A stretch of 64,000 nucleotides of DNA from Subsaxibacter sp. CAU 1640 (GTDB taxonomy: Bacteria > Bacteroidota > Bacteroidia > Flavobacteriales > Flavobacteriaceae). Made by a program: the position numbers and the translations under genes. Under the pieces are notes generated by a model that saw only the letters and a program-made list of their open reading frames with translations, ran no database searches and was not told where the DNA came from. The first letter of the stretch is position 1. Each line of letters begins with the position of its first letter. This document shows positions 10,054-18,007 of the stretch, one piece after another. The stretch is from positions 124,001 to 188,000 of the forward strand of contig NZ_JALNMI010000006.1 of NCBI RefSeq assembly GCF_023156585.1, in the 5' to 3' direction.

Positions 10054-10323
10054 ATGGCTAAAGAATCAATGAAAGCCCGTGAGGTGAAAAGACAAAAAAT
10101 GGTAGATAAGTATGCTGCAAAACGCAAAGCTTTGAAAGAAGCTGGTGATTATGAAGCATTACAAAAATTACCGAGAAATGCATCACCTGTACGTTTACAC
10201 AATCGTTGCAAATTAACAGGAAGACCTAGAGGTTACGTACGTACCTTCGGAATCTCTCGTGTTTTGTTGCGTGAAATGGCAAATCAAGGATTGATACCAG
10301 GAGTAAGAAAAGCTTCTTGGTAA
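10054..10323 (+). CDS. rpsN: 30S ribosomal protein S14, zinc-free type
   Basis: S14 is a late-assembling 30S head protein. The 89-residue product is the long form, starting [14 protein letters not shown]. It lacks the CxxC pairs of the zinc-binding form (only [14 protein letters not shown] has a cysteine). Together with the zinc-free L36 it points to a zinc-sparing ribosome. It is followed by a 71-nt gap that folds, ahead of rpsH. Confidence 0.97.
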   Translation: MAKESMKAREVKRQKMVDKYAAKRKALKEAGDYEALQKLPRNASPVRLHNRCKLTGRPRGYVRTFGISRVLLREMANQGLIPGVRKASW

Positions 10324-10394
10324 AAATTTAAATCGAGTTTAACTGGATGAAGGTTTGGGAAAGAACCAAAAACCACGTCCGCAAATTTTTATAA
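10324..10394 (+). promoter_or_regulatory. Folded rpsN-rpsH gap: candidate S8 leader
   Basis: The gap contains a two-part helix. GGATG (10345-10349) pairs with CGTCC (10376-10380), including one G-U. GGTTTGG (10352-10358) pairs with CCAAAAACC (10366-10374) with a two-base bulge, around a GAAAGAA loop. There is no T tract, so it is not a terminator. A bulged helix just before rpsH suggests S8 feedback, but the match to the S8 rRNA site was not demonstrated. Confidence 0.5.
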
Positions 10395-10793
10395 ATGAAT
10401 ACAGATCCAATTGCAGATTATCTAACGAGAGTTAGAAATGCAGTAAAGGCAAACCACAGAGTGGTTGAAATTCCTGCATCTAATCTAAAAAAAGAAATCA
10501 CTAAAATATTATTCGATCAAGGATATATTTTAAGTTACAAATTTGATGATTCAACAGTACAAGGAACTATCAAAATAGCTCTTAAGTACAATAAGGAAAC
10601 AAAAGAGCCTGTCATCAGAAAAATTCAAAGATTAAGTAAACCAGGTTTGCGTAAATATGCAAGCGCTAGCGAAATGCCAAGAATCCTTAATGGACTTGGT
10701 ATTGCAATCGTGTCTACATCTCACGGTGTTATGACAGGAAAGCAAGCTCACAAAGAGAATGTTGGTGGCGAATTATTGTGTTACGTTTACTAA
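10395..10793 (+). CDS. rpsH: 30S ribosomal protein S8
   Basis: S8 organises the central domain of 16S rRNA and is a translational repressor in E. coli. The 132-residue protein has the TDPIADYLTRVRNA start and the GIAIVSTSHGVMTGKQA C-terminal RNA-binding motif. Its own upstream gap folds. Its stop is followed immediately by a canonical Shine-Dalgarno sequence belonging to rplF. Confidence 0.98.
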   Translation: MNTDPIADYLTRVRNAVKANHRVVEIPASNLKKEITKILFDQGYILSYKFDDSTVQGTIKIALKYNKETKEPVIRKIQRLSKPGLRKYASASEMPRILNGLGIAIVSTSHGVMTGKQAHKENVGGELLCYVY

Positions 10794-10800
10794 AAGGAGG
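10793..10800 (+). promoter_or_regulatory. Canonical Shine-Dalgarno site before rplF
   Basis: AAAGGAGG ends 5 nt before the rplF ATG at 10806 and begins on the last base of the rpsH stop codon. It is the only full-strength Shine-Dalgarno sequence noticed at the start codons of this window. Genes in Bacteroidota normally lack them. Confidence 0.8.
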
Positions 10801-10805
10801 AAGAT

Positions 10806-11348
10806 ATGTCAAGAATAGGAAAAAATCCCGTAGCTGTCCCTCAAGGAGTTACAATAGACGTTAAAGATAATGTAATCACTGTAAAAGGAAAACTTGGTGA
10901 ATTGAGCCAAGATTTTTCTAACGTTGATATTACAGTTGAAGATGGTAATGTATTGGTTACTCGTCCATCTGACAATAAAGAAGATAAAGCTAAACACGGT
11001 CTGTACAGAGCTTTGATTAAGAATATGATCGATGGTGTTTCAAGTGGTTGGACCAAAGAATTGGAATTGGTTGGTGTAGGTTATAGAGCTACTAACCAAG
11101 GTCAAAAATTGGATTTAGCATTAGGTTTTTCACATAATATTGTGATGGATATTGCACCAGAAGTAAAAGTTGAAACGATTACTGAAAAAGGTAAAAATCC
11201 AATAGTAAAGTTAACATCTCACGACAAACAATTGGTTGGTCAAGTTGCAGCGAAAATTCGCGGTTTCAGAAAACCAGAGCCTTACAAAGGAAAAGGTATC
11301 AAGTTTGTAGGTGAAGAATTAAGAAGAAAAGCAGGTAAATCAGCTTAA
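10806..11348 (+). CDS. rplF: 50S ribosomal protein L6
   Basis: L6 sits near the sarcin-ricin loop and factor-binding site. The 180-residue product has the [15 protein letters not shown] start and the C-terminal signature [20 protein letters not shown]. It is the only gene of the operon with a strong Shine-Dalgarno sequence. Initiation here may therefore respond to the anti-Shine-Dalgarno status of the ribosome in a way the neighbours do not; that is inference. Confidence 0.98.
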   Translation: MSRIGKNPVAVPQGVTIDVKDNVITVKGKLGELSQDFSNVDITVEDGNVLVTRPSDNKEDKAKHGLYRALIKNMIDGVSSGWTKELELVGVGYRATNQGQKLDLALGFSHNIVMDIAPEVKVETITEKGKNPIVKLTSHDKQLVGQVAAKIRGFRKPEPYKGKGIKFVGEELRRKAGKSA

Positions 11349-11359
11349 TAGTATTAGTT

Positions 11360-11716
11360 ATGGCATTGACAAAAAATCAAAAGAGATTAAGAATAAAAAG
11401 CAGAATCCGTAAAGTTGTTTCTGGTACAGAATCTAGACCACGTTTAGCTGTCTTCAGAAGTAACAAGGAAATCTATGCTCAAATTATAGATGATGTAACT
11501 GGTAAAACTCTTATTGCTGCATCTTCAAGAGACAAAGACATCAGTTCTGCAAAAGGAACAAAATCAGAGATTGCAACGATGGTTGGTAAATCAATCGCTG
11601 AAAAAGCTTTAAAAGCAGGTGTGGAAACTATCGCTTTCGATAGAGGTGGTTATCAGTATCACGGTAGAGTTAAATCATTAGCAGAAGGCGCTAGAGAAGG
11701 CGGACTTAAATTTTAA
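11360..11716 (+). CDS. rplR: 50S ribosomal protein L18
   Basis: L18 binds 5S rRNA with L5. The 118-residue protein has the basic N-terminus, the [20 protein letters not shown] segment and the [21 protein letters not shown]-terminus that mark the family. It sits between rplF (11 nt) and rpsE (6 nt). Confidence 0.98.
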   Translation: MALTKNQKRLRIKSRIRKVVSGTESRPRLAVFRSNKEIYAQIIDDVTGKTLIAASSRDKDISSAKGTKSEIATMVGKSIAEKALKAGVETIAFDRGGYQYHGRVKSLAEGAREGGLKF

Positions 11717-11722
11717 GACATT

Positions 11723-12247
11723 ATGTATCAAAAATATAAAAACGCAGAATTAGTAAAACCAAGTGGATTAGATCTTAAAGATCGTTTAGTTGGTGTTCAA
11801 AGAGTTACTAAAGTTACAAAAGGTGGTAGAGCATTCGGTTTTTCTGCTATTGTAGTGGTTGGAGACGAAGCAGGTGTTGTTGGTCATGGTCTTGGAAAAT
11901 CTAAAGACGTTGCTACAGCTATCGCTAAAGCTATTGAAGATGCCAAGAAAAATTTGGTAAGAATTCCTATCATCAAGAAAACCTTGCCGCACGAGCAAAA
12001 AGGAAAATTTGGTGGAGCAAGAGTTAACATCATTCCTGCAGCGGCTGGTACAGGTGTTATTGCTGGTGGAGCAGTAAGAACAGTTTTGGAAGCTGTAGGA
12101 GTGCACGACGTATTGTCGAAATCTCAAGGTTCTTCAAATCCTCACAACGTGGTAAAAGCTACTTTTGATGCTTTGTTGCAGTTGAGAGATGCCAATACTG
12201 TTGCTAAAGACAGAGGAATTTCACTTCAAAAAGTATTTAACGGTTAA
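11723..12247 (+). CDS. rpsE: 30S ribosomal protein S5
   Basis: S5 helps maintain decoding accuracy and borders the mRNA entry channel. The 174-residue product has the double-stranded-RNA-binding-like segment [20 protein letters not shown]. It also has the glycine-rich region [20 protein letters not shown] and the [19 protein letters not shown] motif. It is spaced 6 nt from rplR and 11 nt from rpmD. Confidence 0.98.
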   Translation: MYQKYKNAELVKPSGLDLKDRLVGVQRVTKVTKGGRAFGFSAIVVVGDEAGVVGHGLGKSKDVATAIAKAIEDAKKNLVRIPIIKKTLPHEQKGKFGGARVNIIPAAAGTGVIAGGAVRTVLEAVGVHDVLSKSQGSSNPHNVVKATFDALLQLRDANTVAKDRGISLQKVFNG

Positions 12248-12258
12248 TCTATACGACA

Positions 12259-12441
12259 ATGGGAAAGATTAAAGTAACAAAAGTAAAAAGTGATATCAAG
12301 CGTACAGCAACCCAAAAAAGAACTTTGGAGTCTTTAGGTTTGCGTAAAATGAACCAAACAGTTGTGCACGATAACACTCCAAGTATTCTTGGAATGATCA
12401 ATAAAGTTCAACATTTAGTTTCTGTTGAAGAGACAAAATAA
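12259..12441 (+). CDS. rpmD: 50S ribosomal protein L30
   Basis: L30 is a small 60-residue protein of the large subunit. The family pattern is clear: [11 protein letters not shown], then a [17 protein letters not shown] stretch and the [11 protein letters not shown]-terminal helix. It sits between rpsE and rplO as in most bacterial spc operons. Confidence 0.97.
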   Translation: MGKIKVTKVKSDIKRTATQKRTLESLGLRKMNQTVVHDNTPSILGMINKVQHLVSVEETK

Positions 12442-12454
12442 TACAGCATAAGTA

Positions 12455-12907
12455 ATGGATTTAAGTAATTTAAAACCGGCTGAAGGGTCAGTAAAAAATC
12501 AAGGCAAAAGAGTAGGTAGAGGACAAGGTTCTGGTAAAGGTGGTACTGCTACACGTGGTCACAAAGGAGCAAAATCTCGTTCTGGGTACTCTAAAAAAGT
12601 TGGATTTGAAGGTGGTCAGATGCCGCTTCAAAGACGTGTGCCTAAATTTGGATTCAAAAACATCAATAGAGTGGAGTACCAAGGTGTTAATCTTGATACA
12701 TTGCAAAAATTGGTGGATGATAAACAAATTAAGGATTCAGTTGATTTTGCTACACTTGTGGATTTACGATTGGCAACCAAAAATGATTTGGTTAAGATTT
12801 TGGGCCGTGGTGAGTTGAAATCAAAATTAAAAGTAACTGCTCATAAATTTACTGCTTCTGCAAAAGCTGCCATTGAGGCTGCAGGAGGAGAAGCTGTAAC
12901 TTTATAA
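12455..12907 (+). CDS. rplO: 50S ribosomal protein L15
   Basis: L15 is a late assembly protein with an extended glycine-rich N-terminus. The 150-residue protein shows this as RVGRGQGSGKGGTATRGHKG, followed by FEGGQMPLQRRVPKFGF and a C-terminal globular domain ending AKAAIEAAGGEAVTL. It precedes secY by 11 nt. Confidence 0.98.
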   Translation: MDLSNLKPAEGSVKNQGKRVGRGQGSGKGGTATRGHKGAKSRSGYSKKVGFEGGQMPLQRRVPKFGFKNINRVEYQGVNLDTLQKLVDDKQIKDSVDFATLVDLRLATKNDLVKILGRGELKSKLKVTAHKFTASAKAAIEAAGGEAVTL

Positions 12908-12918
12908 GACTTTATAGG

Positions 12919-14265
12919 ATGAAATTTATAGAGACTTTAAAAAATGTTTGGAAAATTACGGAACTGAAAGACAGAATCGTGCTTACGCTTGGTTTGCTTT
13001 TGGTTTACCGTTTCGGAGCCCAAGTGGTTTTGCCAGGTATTGATGCAACTCAACTTGGAGGATTGCAGGATAGTACTGACCAGGGTATTTTGGGCTTACT
13101 GAATGCTTTTACTGGTGGTGCTTTCGCGAATGCTTCAGTATTTGCATTAGGTATTATGCCATACATTTCTGCATCCATCGTAGTTCAATTGATGGGAATA
13201 GCAATTCCATATCTTCAAAAACTACAAAAGGATGGAGAGAGTGGCCGTAAAAAAATCAATCAGATTACGCGTTGGTTAACCATTGCTATCTGCTTGGTTC
13301 AGGCACCTGGGTATTTGGCTAGTTTACCAGCATTAGGAATTCCAACAAGTGCATTCTTGCTTGGTACAGGAACTATGTTCTATGTGTCATCAGTGATTAT
13401 ATTGGTAACTGGAACTATTTTTGCAATGTGGCTTGGTGAAAAAATCACAGACAAAGGAATTGGTAATGGTATCTCATTATTGATTATGGTTGGTATAATT
13501 GCGCGTATGCCAGCAGCTTTTGTTCAAAATTATGCATCTAGAATTAGTGGTGGTGGTAATGGTGGTTTGATGATGATCTTAATTGAACTTGTAGTATGGA
13601 TGCTAATCATTCTTGGTTCAGTTATGCTTGTTATGGCAGTACGTAAAATTGCTGTTCAGTACGCACGCCGTACTGCATCTGGTGGATACGAGAAGAATGT
13701 ATTTGGTTCACGTCAGTTTTTACCGTTGAAATTGAATGCTTCGGGTGTAATGCCAATTATCTTCGCTCAAGCAATAATGTTCGTGCCAAGCTTGATTGGA
13801 AAATCATTTGGAACAAGTGATGCAGGGCAATGGATGCAGGCTGAATTCTCAAATATTTTCGGATTTTGGTATAACGTTGTGTTTGCTTTATTAATCATAA
13901 TATTCACATACTTTTATACAGCTATTACGGTTCCTACCAATAAAATGGCAGATGATCTAAAACGTAGTGGAGGATTTATTCCAGGTATCAGGCCAGGAAC
14001 CGAAACGTCTGAATATCTGGATAAGATAATGTCTCAAATCACCTTACCAGGTTCTATATTCTTGGCATTGATTGCTGTGTTCCCTGCAATTGTAGTTCAG
14101 ATTATGGGTACACAACAAGGTTGGGCATTGTTCTTTGGAGGAACTTCTCTATTAATTATGGTTGGAGTTGCGATAGACACTATGCAACAAGTGAATTCTT
14201 ACTTGTTGAACAAACACTATGATGGATTGATGAAAACCGGTAAAAATAGAAAAGCAGTAGCTTAA
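12919..14265 (+). CDS. secY: Preprotein translocase subunit SecY
   Basis: SecY is the channel of the general secretion pathway in the inner membrane. The 448-residue protein has the expected ten hydrophobic segments. Family motifs include [17 protein letters not shown] (helix 2), [15 protein letters not shown] and [20 protein letters not shown] in a cytosolic loop. It lies in its usual place between rplO and infA. It is needed for every exported protein in this window, including the Type IX cargo. Confidence 0.98.
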   Translation: MKFIETLKNVWKITELKDRIVLTLGLLLVYRFGAQVVLPGIDATQLGGLQDSTDQGILGLLNAFTGGAFANASVFALGIMPYISASIVVQLMGIAIPYLQKLQKDGESGRKKINQITRWLTIAICLVQAPGYLASLPALGIPTSAFLLGTGTMFYVSSVIILVTGTIFAMWLGEKITDKGIGNGISLLIMVGIIARMPAAFVQNYASRISGGGNGGLMMILIELVVWMLIILGSVMLVMAVRKIAVQYARRTASGGYEKNVFGSRQFLPLKLNASGVMPIIFAQAIMFVPSLIGKSFGTSDAGQWMQAEFSNIFGFWYNVVFALLIIIFTYFYTAITVPTNKMADDLKRSGGFIPGIRPGTETSEYLDKIMSQITLPGSIFLALIAVFPAIVVQIMGTQQGWALFFGGTSLLIMVGVAIDTMQQVNSYLLNKHYDGLMKTGKNRKAVA

Positions 14266-14269
14266 TATT

Positions 14270-14485
14270 ATGGCAAAACAATCAGCAATAGAACAAGACG
14301 GAACAATTATCGAGGCATTGTCAAATGCAATGTTTCGTGTTGAACTCGAAAATGGTCACATCGTGACTGCGCATATCTCTGGTAAAATGCGTATGCACTA
14401 TATCAAATTATTACCAGGAGACAAAGTAAAATTGGAAATGAGTCCTTATGATTTAACAAAGGCTCGCATAACTTATAGATACTAA
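14270..14485 (+). CDS. infA: Translation initiation factor IF-1
   Basis: IF-1 blocks the A site during initiation. The 71-residue OB-fold protein starts [20 protein letters not shown] and has the [19 protein letters not shown] and LSPYDLT-like ([16 protein letters not shown]) motifs. It is 4 nt after secY and 5 nt before rpmJ. Confidence 0.98.
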   Translation: MAKQSAIEQDGTIIEALSNAMFRVELENGHIVTAHISGKMRMHYIKLLPGDKVKLEMSPYDLTKARITYRY

Positions 14486-14490
14486 TTACA

Positions 14491-14607
14491 ATGAAAGTAA
14501 GAGCATCAGTGAAAAAAAGAAGTGCCGATTGCAAATTGGTACGTCGAAAAGGAAGACTTTACGTCATTAACAAAAAGAATCCTAGATTCAAACAAAGACA
14601 AGGTTAA
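14491..14607 (+). CDS. rpmJ: 50S ribosomal protein L36, zinc-free type
   Basis: This 38-residue gene reads [19 protein letters not shown] and ends [12 protein letters not shown]. Zinc-binding L36 has ligands C-x2-C-x12-C-x4-H. Here only the second cysteine remains; the others are replaced by serine, asparagine and phenylalanine. It therefore cannot bind zinc in the usual way. The position between infA and rpsM is standard. Confidence 0.95.
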   Translation: MKVRASVKKRSADCKLVRRKGRLYVINKKNPRFKQRQG

Positions 14608-14609
14608 TT

Positions 14610-14984
14610 ATGGCAAGAATTGCAGGTGTAGATATACCAAAACAGAAAAGAGGCGTTATCGCATTGACCTATATTTACGGTATAGGTAAGAGTAGAGCTC
14701 AAGAAATTTTAGCAACAGCTAAAGTTGATGAAAACACTAAAGTTCAAGACTGGACAGACGACGAAATCAGTAATATTCGTGAGGCTGTAAGTTCTTTTAC
14801 AATTGAAGGTGAATTGCGTTCAGAAATCCAATTAAACATCAAGCGTTTGATGGACATCGGATGTTACAGAGGTATTCGTCATAGAGCTGGACTTCCTTTG
14901 AGAGGTCAACGTACCAAAAACAACTCTAGAACCAGAAAAGGTAGAAGAAAAACAGTTGCTAACAAGAAAAAAGTAACTAAATAA
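14610..14984 (+). CDS. rpsM: 30S ribosomal protein S13
   Basis: S13 forms head-to-body bridges and contacts the P-site tRNA. The 124-residue protein has the [20 protein letters not shown] start and a helix-two-turn-helix region. The C-terminal [20 protein letters not shown] tail touches tRNA. It follows rpmJ by 2 nt and is followed by a 101-nt gap. Confidence 0.98.
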   Translation: MARIAGVDIPKQKRGVIALTYIYGIGKSRAQEILATAKVDENTKVQDWTDDEISNIREAVSSFTIEGELRSEIQLNIKRLMDIGCYRGIRHRAGLPLRGQRTKNNSRTRKGRRKTVANKKKVTK

Positions 14985-15085
14985 TAACAAGACATAAGTC
15001 ATTAGTAATTGGATGTTAGATGAATCTGCCTGAAATGTAAAAGTCTAGGATTCTAACAACTAAAAACTAACAACAAACTAAAATT
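14985..15085 (+). promoter_or_regulatory. Long rpsM-rpsK gap with a hairpin
   Basis: In most bacteria these two genes are a few bases apart; here the gap is 101 nt. GTTAGA (15015-15020) can pair with TCTAAC (15052-15057), with ATC/GAT extending the helix beyond a three-base bulge. No T tract or clear promoter is present. It may be a leader for rpsK or an RNA-processing site. Confidence 0.4.
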
Positions 15086-15475
15086 ATGGCAAAGGCAAGT
15101 ACTAAAGTTAAAAAACGTAAAGTCGTTGTTGACTCTGTTGGTGAGGCACATATTGCAGCTTCATTCAATAACATCATCATTTCTTTAACCAATAAAAAGG
15201 GAGATGTTGTAGCATGGTCATCTGCTGGTAAAATGGGCTTCAGAGGTTCTAAAAAGAACACTCCTTATGCTGCTCAATTAGCTGCAGAAGATGCATCTGC
15301 TGTAGCAAGAGAAGCAGGACTTAAAAAAGTAAAAGTATTCGTTAAAGGACCAGGAAATGGTAGAGAATCTGCTATTCGTTCTATCCACAATTCAGGTATT
15401 GAAGTAACAGAAATTATCGATGTTACTCCATTGCCACACAATGGATGTCGTCCTCCAAAACGTAGAAGAGTATAA
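15086..15475 (+). CDS. rpsK: 30S ribosomal protein S11
   Basis: S11 lies on the 30S platform near the mRNA exit. The 129-residue product has the [17 protein letters not shown] segment, the [20 protein letters not shown] motif and the [16 protein letters not shown]-terminus. A strong terminator follows directly, so this is the last gene of the upstream transcription unit. Confidence 0.98.
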   Translation: MAKASTKVKKRKVVVDSVGEAHIAASFNNIIISLTNKKGDVVAWSSAGKMGFRGSKKNTPYAAQLAAEDASAVAREAGLKKVKVFVKGPGNGRESAIRSIHNSGIEVTEIIDVTPLPHNGCRPPKRRRV

Positions 15476-15485
15476 TTTATTTTTT

Positions 15486-15532
15486 AAAAGGTTAATATCA
15501 GCTATTTAAGATAGTTGGTATTAACTTTTTTT
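15486..15532 (+). terminator. Intrinsic terminator after rpsK
   Basis: A 15-bp stem is formed by 15491-15505 and 15511-15525, with two G-U pairs, a TTAAG loop and a seven-T run. It ends the rpsL-rpsK unit. Its 3' arm contains the -33 TTG of the next promoter. Confidence 0.85.
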
Positions 15533-15544
15533 ATTGTAAATTTG
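15515..15544 (+). promoter_or_regulatory. Promoter of rpsD-rpoA-rplQ
   Basis: A TTG at 15515-15517 and TAAATTTG at 15537-15544 are 19 nt apart, an exact match to the Bacteroidota consensus. The start should be near 15550, giving a leader of about 95 nt. The -33 element lies inside the terminator stem of the preceding unit. Confidence 0.8.
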
Positions 15545-15549
15545 CAAAC

Positions 15550-15644
15550 CGAAAAAATAAACAAGTATTAACGGGAGATCAACGGGTATCGAAGGATAAG
15601 ATTAAGACCTTAATTCATAACCACTCCCAAAACAAAAATTTAAA
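15550..15644 (+). promoter_or_regulatory. rpsD leader RNA, candidate S4 autoregulatory site
   Basis: The leader can close with GGGAG (15573-15577) against CTCCC (15624-15628). Inside is a local hairpin from ATTAAGACCTTAAT (15601-15614). S4 represses its own mRNA in both E. coli and Bacillus through differing RNA folds. This leader looks like neither by eye. A regulatory role is inference. Confidence 0.45.
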
Positions 15645-16250
15645 ATGGCAAGATATACTGGTCCTAAAACTAAAATAGCTCGAAAATTTGGCGAAGCTAT
15701 CTATGGAGATGACAAAGCTTTCGAAAAAAGAAACTATCCTCCAGGTCAACACGGTGCTAACAAGCGTCGTGGAAAACAATCTGAATATGCTATCCAGTTG
15801 ATGGAAAAGCAGAAAGCAAAATACACTTATGGTATTTTAGAGCGTCAATTCAGAAATATGTTTAAAAAAGCAACTGCTGCGCAAGGTATTACCGGTGAGG
15901 TGTTGTTGCAATTGTGTGAATCTCGTTTAGATAACGTGGTTTACAGATTGGGATTATCAACTTCAAGAAGTGGTGCTCGTCAATTGGTTTCTCACAGACA
16001 CATTACTGTAAATGGTGAAATCGTTAACATTCCATCTTACCAATTAAAAGCTGGAGACAAAGTAGCTGTAAGAGAAAAGTCTAAATCTCTTGAAACCATC
16101 CAAAATGCATTGGCAAATTCAAACAATGTGTACGAATGGATGACTTGGAATAACGATACTAAAGAGGGGACTTATGTTTCTGTTCCTGCTAGAGTTCAGA
16201 TTCCAGAAAACATCAACGAACAGTTTATCGTCGAGTTATACTCTAAATAA
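15645..16250 (+). CDS. rpsD: 30S ribosomal protein S4
   Basis: S4 is a primary 16S rRNA binder and a feedback repressor in several bacteria. The 201-residue protein has the N-terminal [20 protein letters not shown] motif and an S4 RNA-binding domain ([20 protein letters not shown], then [20 protein letters not shown]). The zinc-cysteine cluster seen in some S4 proteins is absent. It has its own promoter and a structured leader. Confidence 0.98.
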   Translation: MARYTGPKTKIARKFGEAIYGDDKAFEKRNYPPGQHGANKRRGKQSEYAIQLMEKQKAKYTYGILERQFRNMFKKATAAQGITGEVLLQLCESRLDNVVYRLGLSTSRSGARQLVSHRHITVNGEIVNIPSYQLKAGDKVAVREKSKSLETIQNALANSNNVYEWMTWNNDTKEGTYVSVPARVQIPENINEQFIVELYSK

Positions 16251-16344
16251 TAATTTAATTATATTGGTATTTGGCCAAAGGAGATATCGCACTTCTTCAA
16301 GCGGTAAATCGCGCAACTAAATAACAATCAAAACGAAGAAAAAT
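16251..16344 (+). promoter_or_regulatory. rpsD-rpoA gap with small inverted repeats
   Basis: The 94-nt gap has a perfect palindrome TTTGGCCAAA (16270-16279). Just after it lies an AAAGGAGAT purine stretch with no start codon at a suitable distance. A short CGC/GCG stem follows. I see no promoter. The role is unknown. Confidence 0.3.
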
Positions 16345-17337
16345 ATGGCAATATTAAATTTTCAGAAACCTGACAAAGTAATTATGATCGATTCAACTCC
16401 TTTTGAAGGGAAGTTTGAATTTAGACCACTTGAGCCAGGTTATGGATTAACAGTAGGAAATGCTTTAAGAAGAGTTTTGTTATCTTCTTTGGAAGGTTTC
16501 GCAATCACATCAGTTAGAATCGAAGGTGTAGACCACGAATTCTCAACGATTGCTGGTGTTGTGGAAGATGTTACTGAAATCATTTTGAATTTGAAGCAAG
16601 TTAACTTCAAACGTCAAATAGATGAGATTGATAATGAAACAGTTACAATGTCAATTTCAGGACAAAATCAAATTACTGCAGGTGATTTCCAAAAATTCAT
16701 CTCTGGTTTCCAAGTATTGAATAAAGACTTGGTAATCTGTAATTTGGATTCTAAAGTAAGCATCAATATGGAGCTTACTATTGAAAAAGGTAGAGGTTAC
16801 GTTCCAGCTGAAGAAAATAAAAAAGCTTCGGCACCAATGGGAACTATCTTTACTGACTCTATTTACACTCCAATAAAGAATGTAAAATATAGTATTGAAA
16901 ACTTCCGTGTGGAGCAAAAAACTGACTACGAAAAATTGGTTTTTGAAATTATCACTGATGGATCAATACATCCAAAAGAAGCTTTAACTGAAGCAGCAAA
17001 AATTTTGATTCACCACTTTATGTTGTTTTCTGATGAGCGCATCACTTTAGAGGCTGATGAAATTGCACAGACAGAAACTTATGATGAAGAATCACTTCAC
17101 ATGAGACAATTATTAAAAACCAAATTGGTTGATATGGACTTGTCTGTACGTGCATTGAACTGCTTGAAAGCTGCGGAAGTTGATACCCTTGGAGATTTGG
17201 TGTCATTTAACAAAAATGATTTAATGAAATTCAGAAACTTTGGTAAAAAATCTTTGACAGAGCTTGAAGAGCTTGTAAACGTTAAAGGATTGAACTTCGG
17301 AATGGATTTAAGCAAATATAAATTAGATAAAGATTAA
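16345..17337 (+). CDS. rpoA: RNA polymerase subunit alpha
   Basis: Alpha dimerises to seed RNA polymerase assembly and binds activators and UP elements. The 330-residue protein has the N-terminal domain motif [20 protein letters not shown]. The C-terminal domain is visible at about residues 255-320 ([19 protein letters not shown], then [16 protein letters not shown]). It lies between rpsD and rplQ, the usual alpha-operon order. Confidence 0.98.
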   Translation: MAILNFQKPDKVIMIDSTPFEGKFEFRPLEPGYGLTVGNALRRVLLSSLEGFAITSVRIEGVDHEFSTIAGVVEDVTEIILNLKQVNFKRQIDEIDNETVTMSISGQNQITAGDFQKFISGFQVLNKDLVICNLDSKVSINMELTIEKGRGYVPAEENKKASAPMGTIFTDSIYTPIKNVKYSIENFRVEQKTDYEKLVFEIITDGSIHPKEALTEAAKILIHHFMLFSDERITLEADEIAQTETYDEESLHMRQLLKTKLVDMDLSVRALNCLKAAEVDTLGDLVSFNKNDLMKFRNFGKKSLTELEELVNVKGLNFGMDLSKYKLDKD

Positions 17338-17340
17338 TAA

Positions 17341-17384
17341 TACATCATATTTTGCTCCCCAAAGTGGGTTGATGCAAGATGATG
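17341..17384 (+). promoter_or_regulatory. Stem-loop in the rpoA-rplQ gap, candidate rplQ leader
   Basis: CATCAT (17343-17348) pairs with ATGATG (17379-17384). TTTGC (17351-17355) pairs with GCAAG (17374-17378), including one G-U, and CCC pairs with GGG at the tip. The hairpin ends 16 nt before the rplQ ATG and has no T tract, so it is not a terminator. It could be an L17 feedback site or a processing site. Confidence 0.45.
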
Positions 17385-17400
17385 ATTAAAACAAAACGTC

Positions 17401-17922
17401 ATGAGACACGGAAAAAAAATTAACCATTTAGGTCGTAAAACTGCTCACAGAAAATCAATGTTGGCTAATATGGCTTGTTCATTGATTGAGCACAAACGCA
17501 TCAACACAACCGTTGCAAAAGCAAAAGCTTTGAAACAATTTGTGGAGCCTATGATTACAAAATCAAAAGAGGATACTACTCACAACAGACGTATTGTTTT
17601 CTCTCGCTTGAGACAAAAACAAGCTGTAGCAGAATTGTTCAGAGATGTGGCACCGAAAGTTGGTGACCGTCCAGGTGGTTATACTCGTATTATCAAATTG
17701 GGTAACCGATTGGGTGATAATGCTGATATGGCAATGATAGAACTAGTTGATTTCAACGATCTATACAATGCTGATAAGCAACCTAAAAAGAAATCTACTC
17801 GTAGAAGTCGTTCAAAAAAATCTGATGACACAGCGGTTACAACTCCAGAAGTTGAGACTAAAGCTGAAAAAGCTCCAGAAGCTCCAGCTAAATCTGAAGA
17901 TAAGAGCGGAGAAGAAGAATAA
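17401..17922 (+). CDS. rplQ: 50S ribosomal protein L17 with acidic tail
   Basis: L17 lies near the tunnel exit. Residues 1-120 match the family ([40 protein letters not shown]). The protein has 173 residues, about 45 more than in E. coli. The extra part is a basic stretch ([12 protein letters not shown]) followed by a low-complexity acidic tail rich in E, K, A and P. Such extensions are common in Bacteroidota. It ends the operon at a strong terminator. Confidence 0.97.
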   Translation: MRHGKKINHLGRKTAHRKSMLANMACSLIEHKRINTTVAKAKALKQFVEPMITKSKEDTTHNRRIVFSRLRQKQAVAELFRDVAPKVGDRPGGYTRIIKLGNRLGDNADMAMIELVDFNDLYNADKQPKKKSTRRSRSKKSDDTAVTTPEVETKAEKAPEAPAKSEDKSGEEE

Positions 17923-17944
17923 ATGAAGCATCATTTATAAATAT

Positions 17945-17979
17945 AAAAAGGATAAACATTTTAGTTTATCCTTTTTTTT
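17945..17979 (+). terminator. Terminator of the ribosomal superoperon
   Basis: AAAAAGGATAAAC (17945-17957) pairs with GTTTATCC and the following T run (17964-17979) around an ATTTTA loop. It has a run of eight T and lies directly after rplQ. Confidence 0.9.
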
Positions 17980-18007
17980 ATGCAATTTTGCAAAACCTTT
18001 CTTGAAA

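Noticed and set aside
15550-15644. A riboswitch in the rpsD leader
   Set aside because: The GGGAG/CTCCC closing stem does not match any riboswitch core that I can recognise, and the downstream gene is ribosomal. A protein-binding leader is the simpler reading.
16271-16324. A possible 17-codon leader peptide before rpoA starting with TTG
   Set aside because: The start is non-standard, the purine stretch lies inside the frame instead of before it, and there is no independent support.
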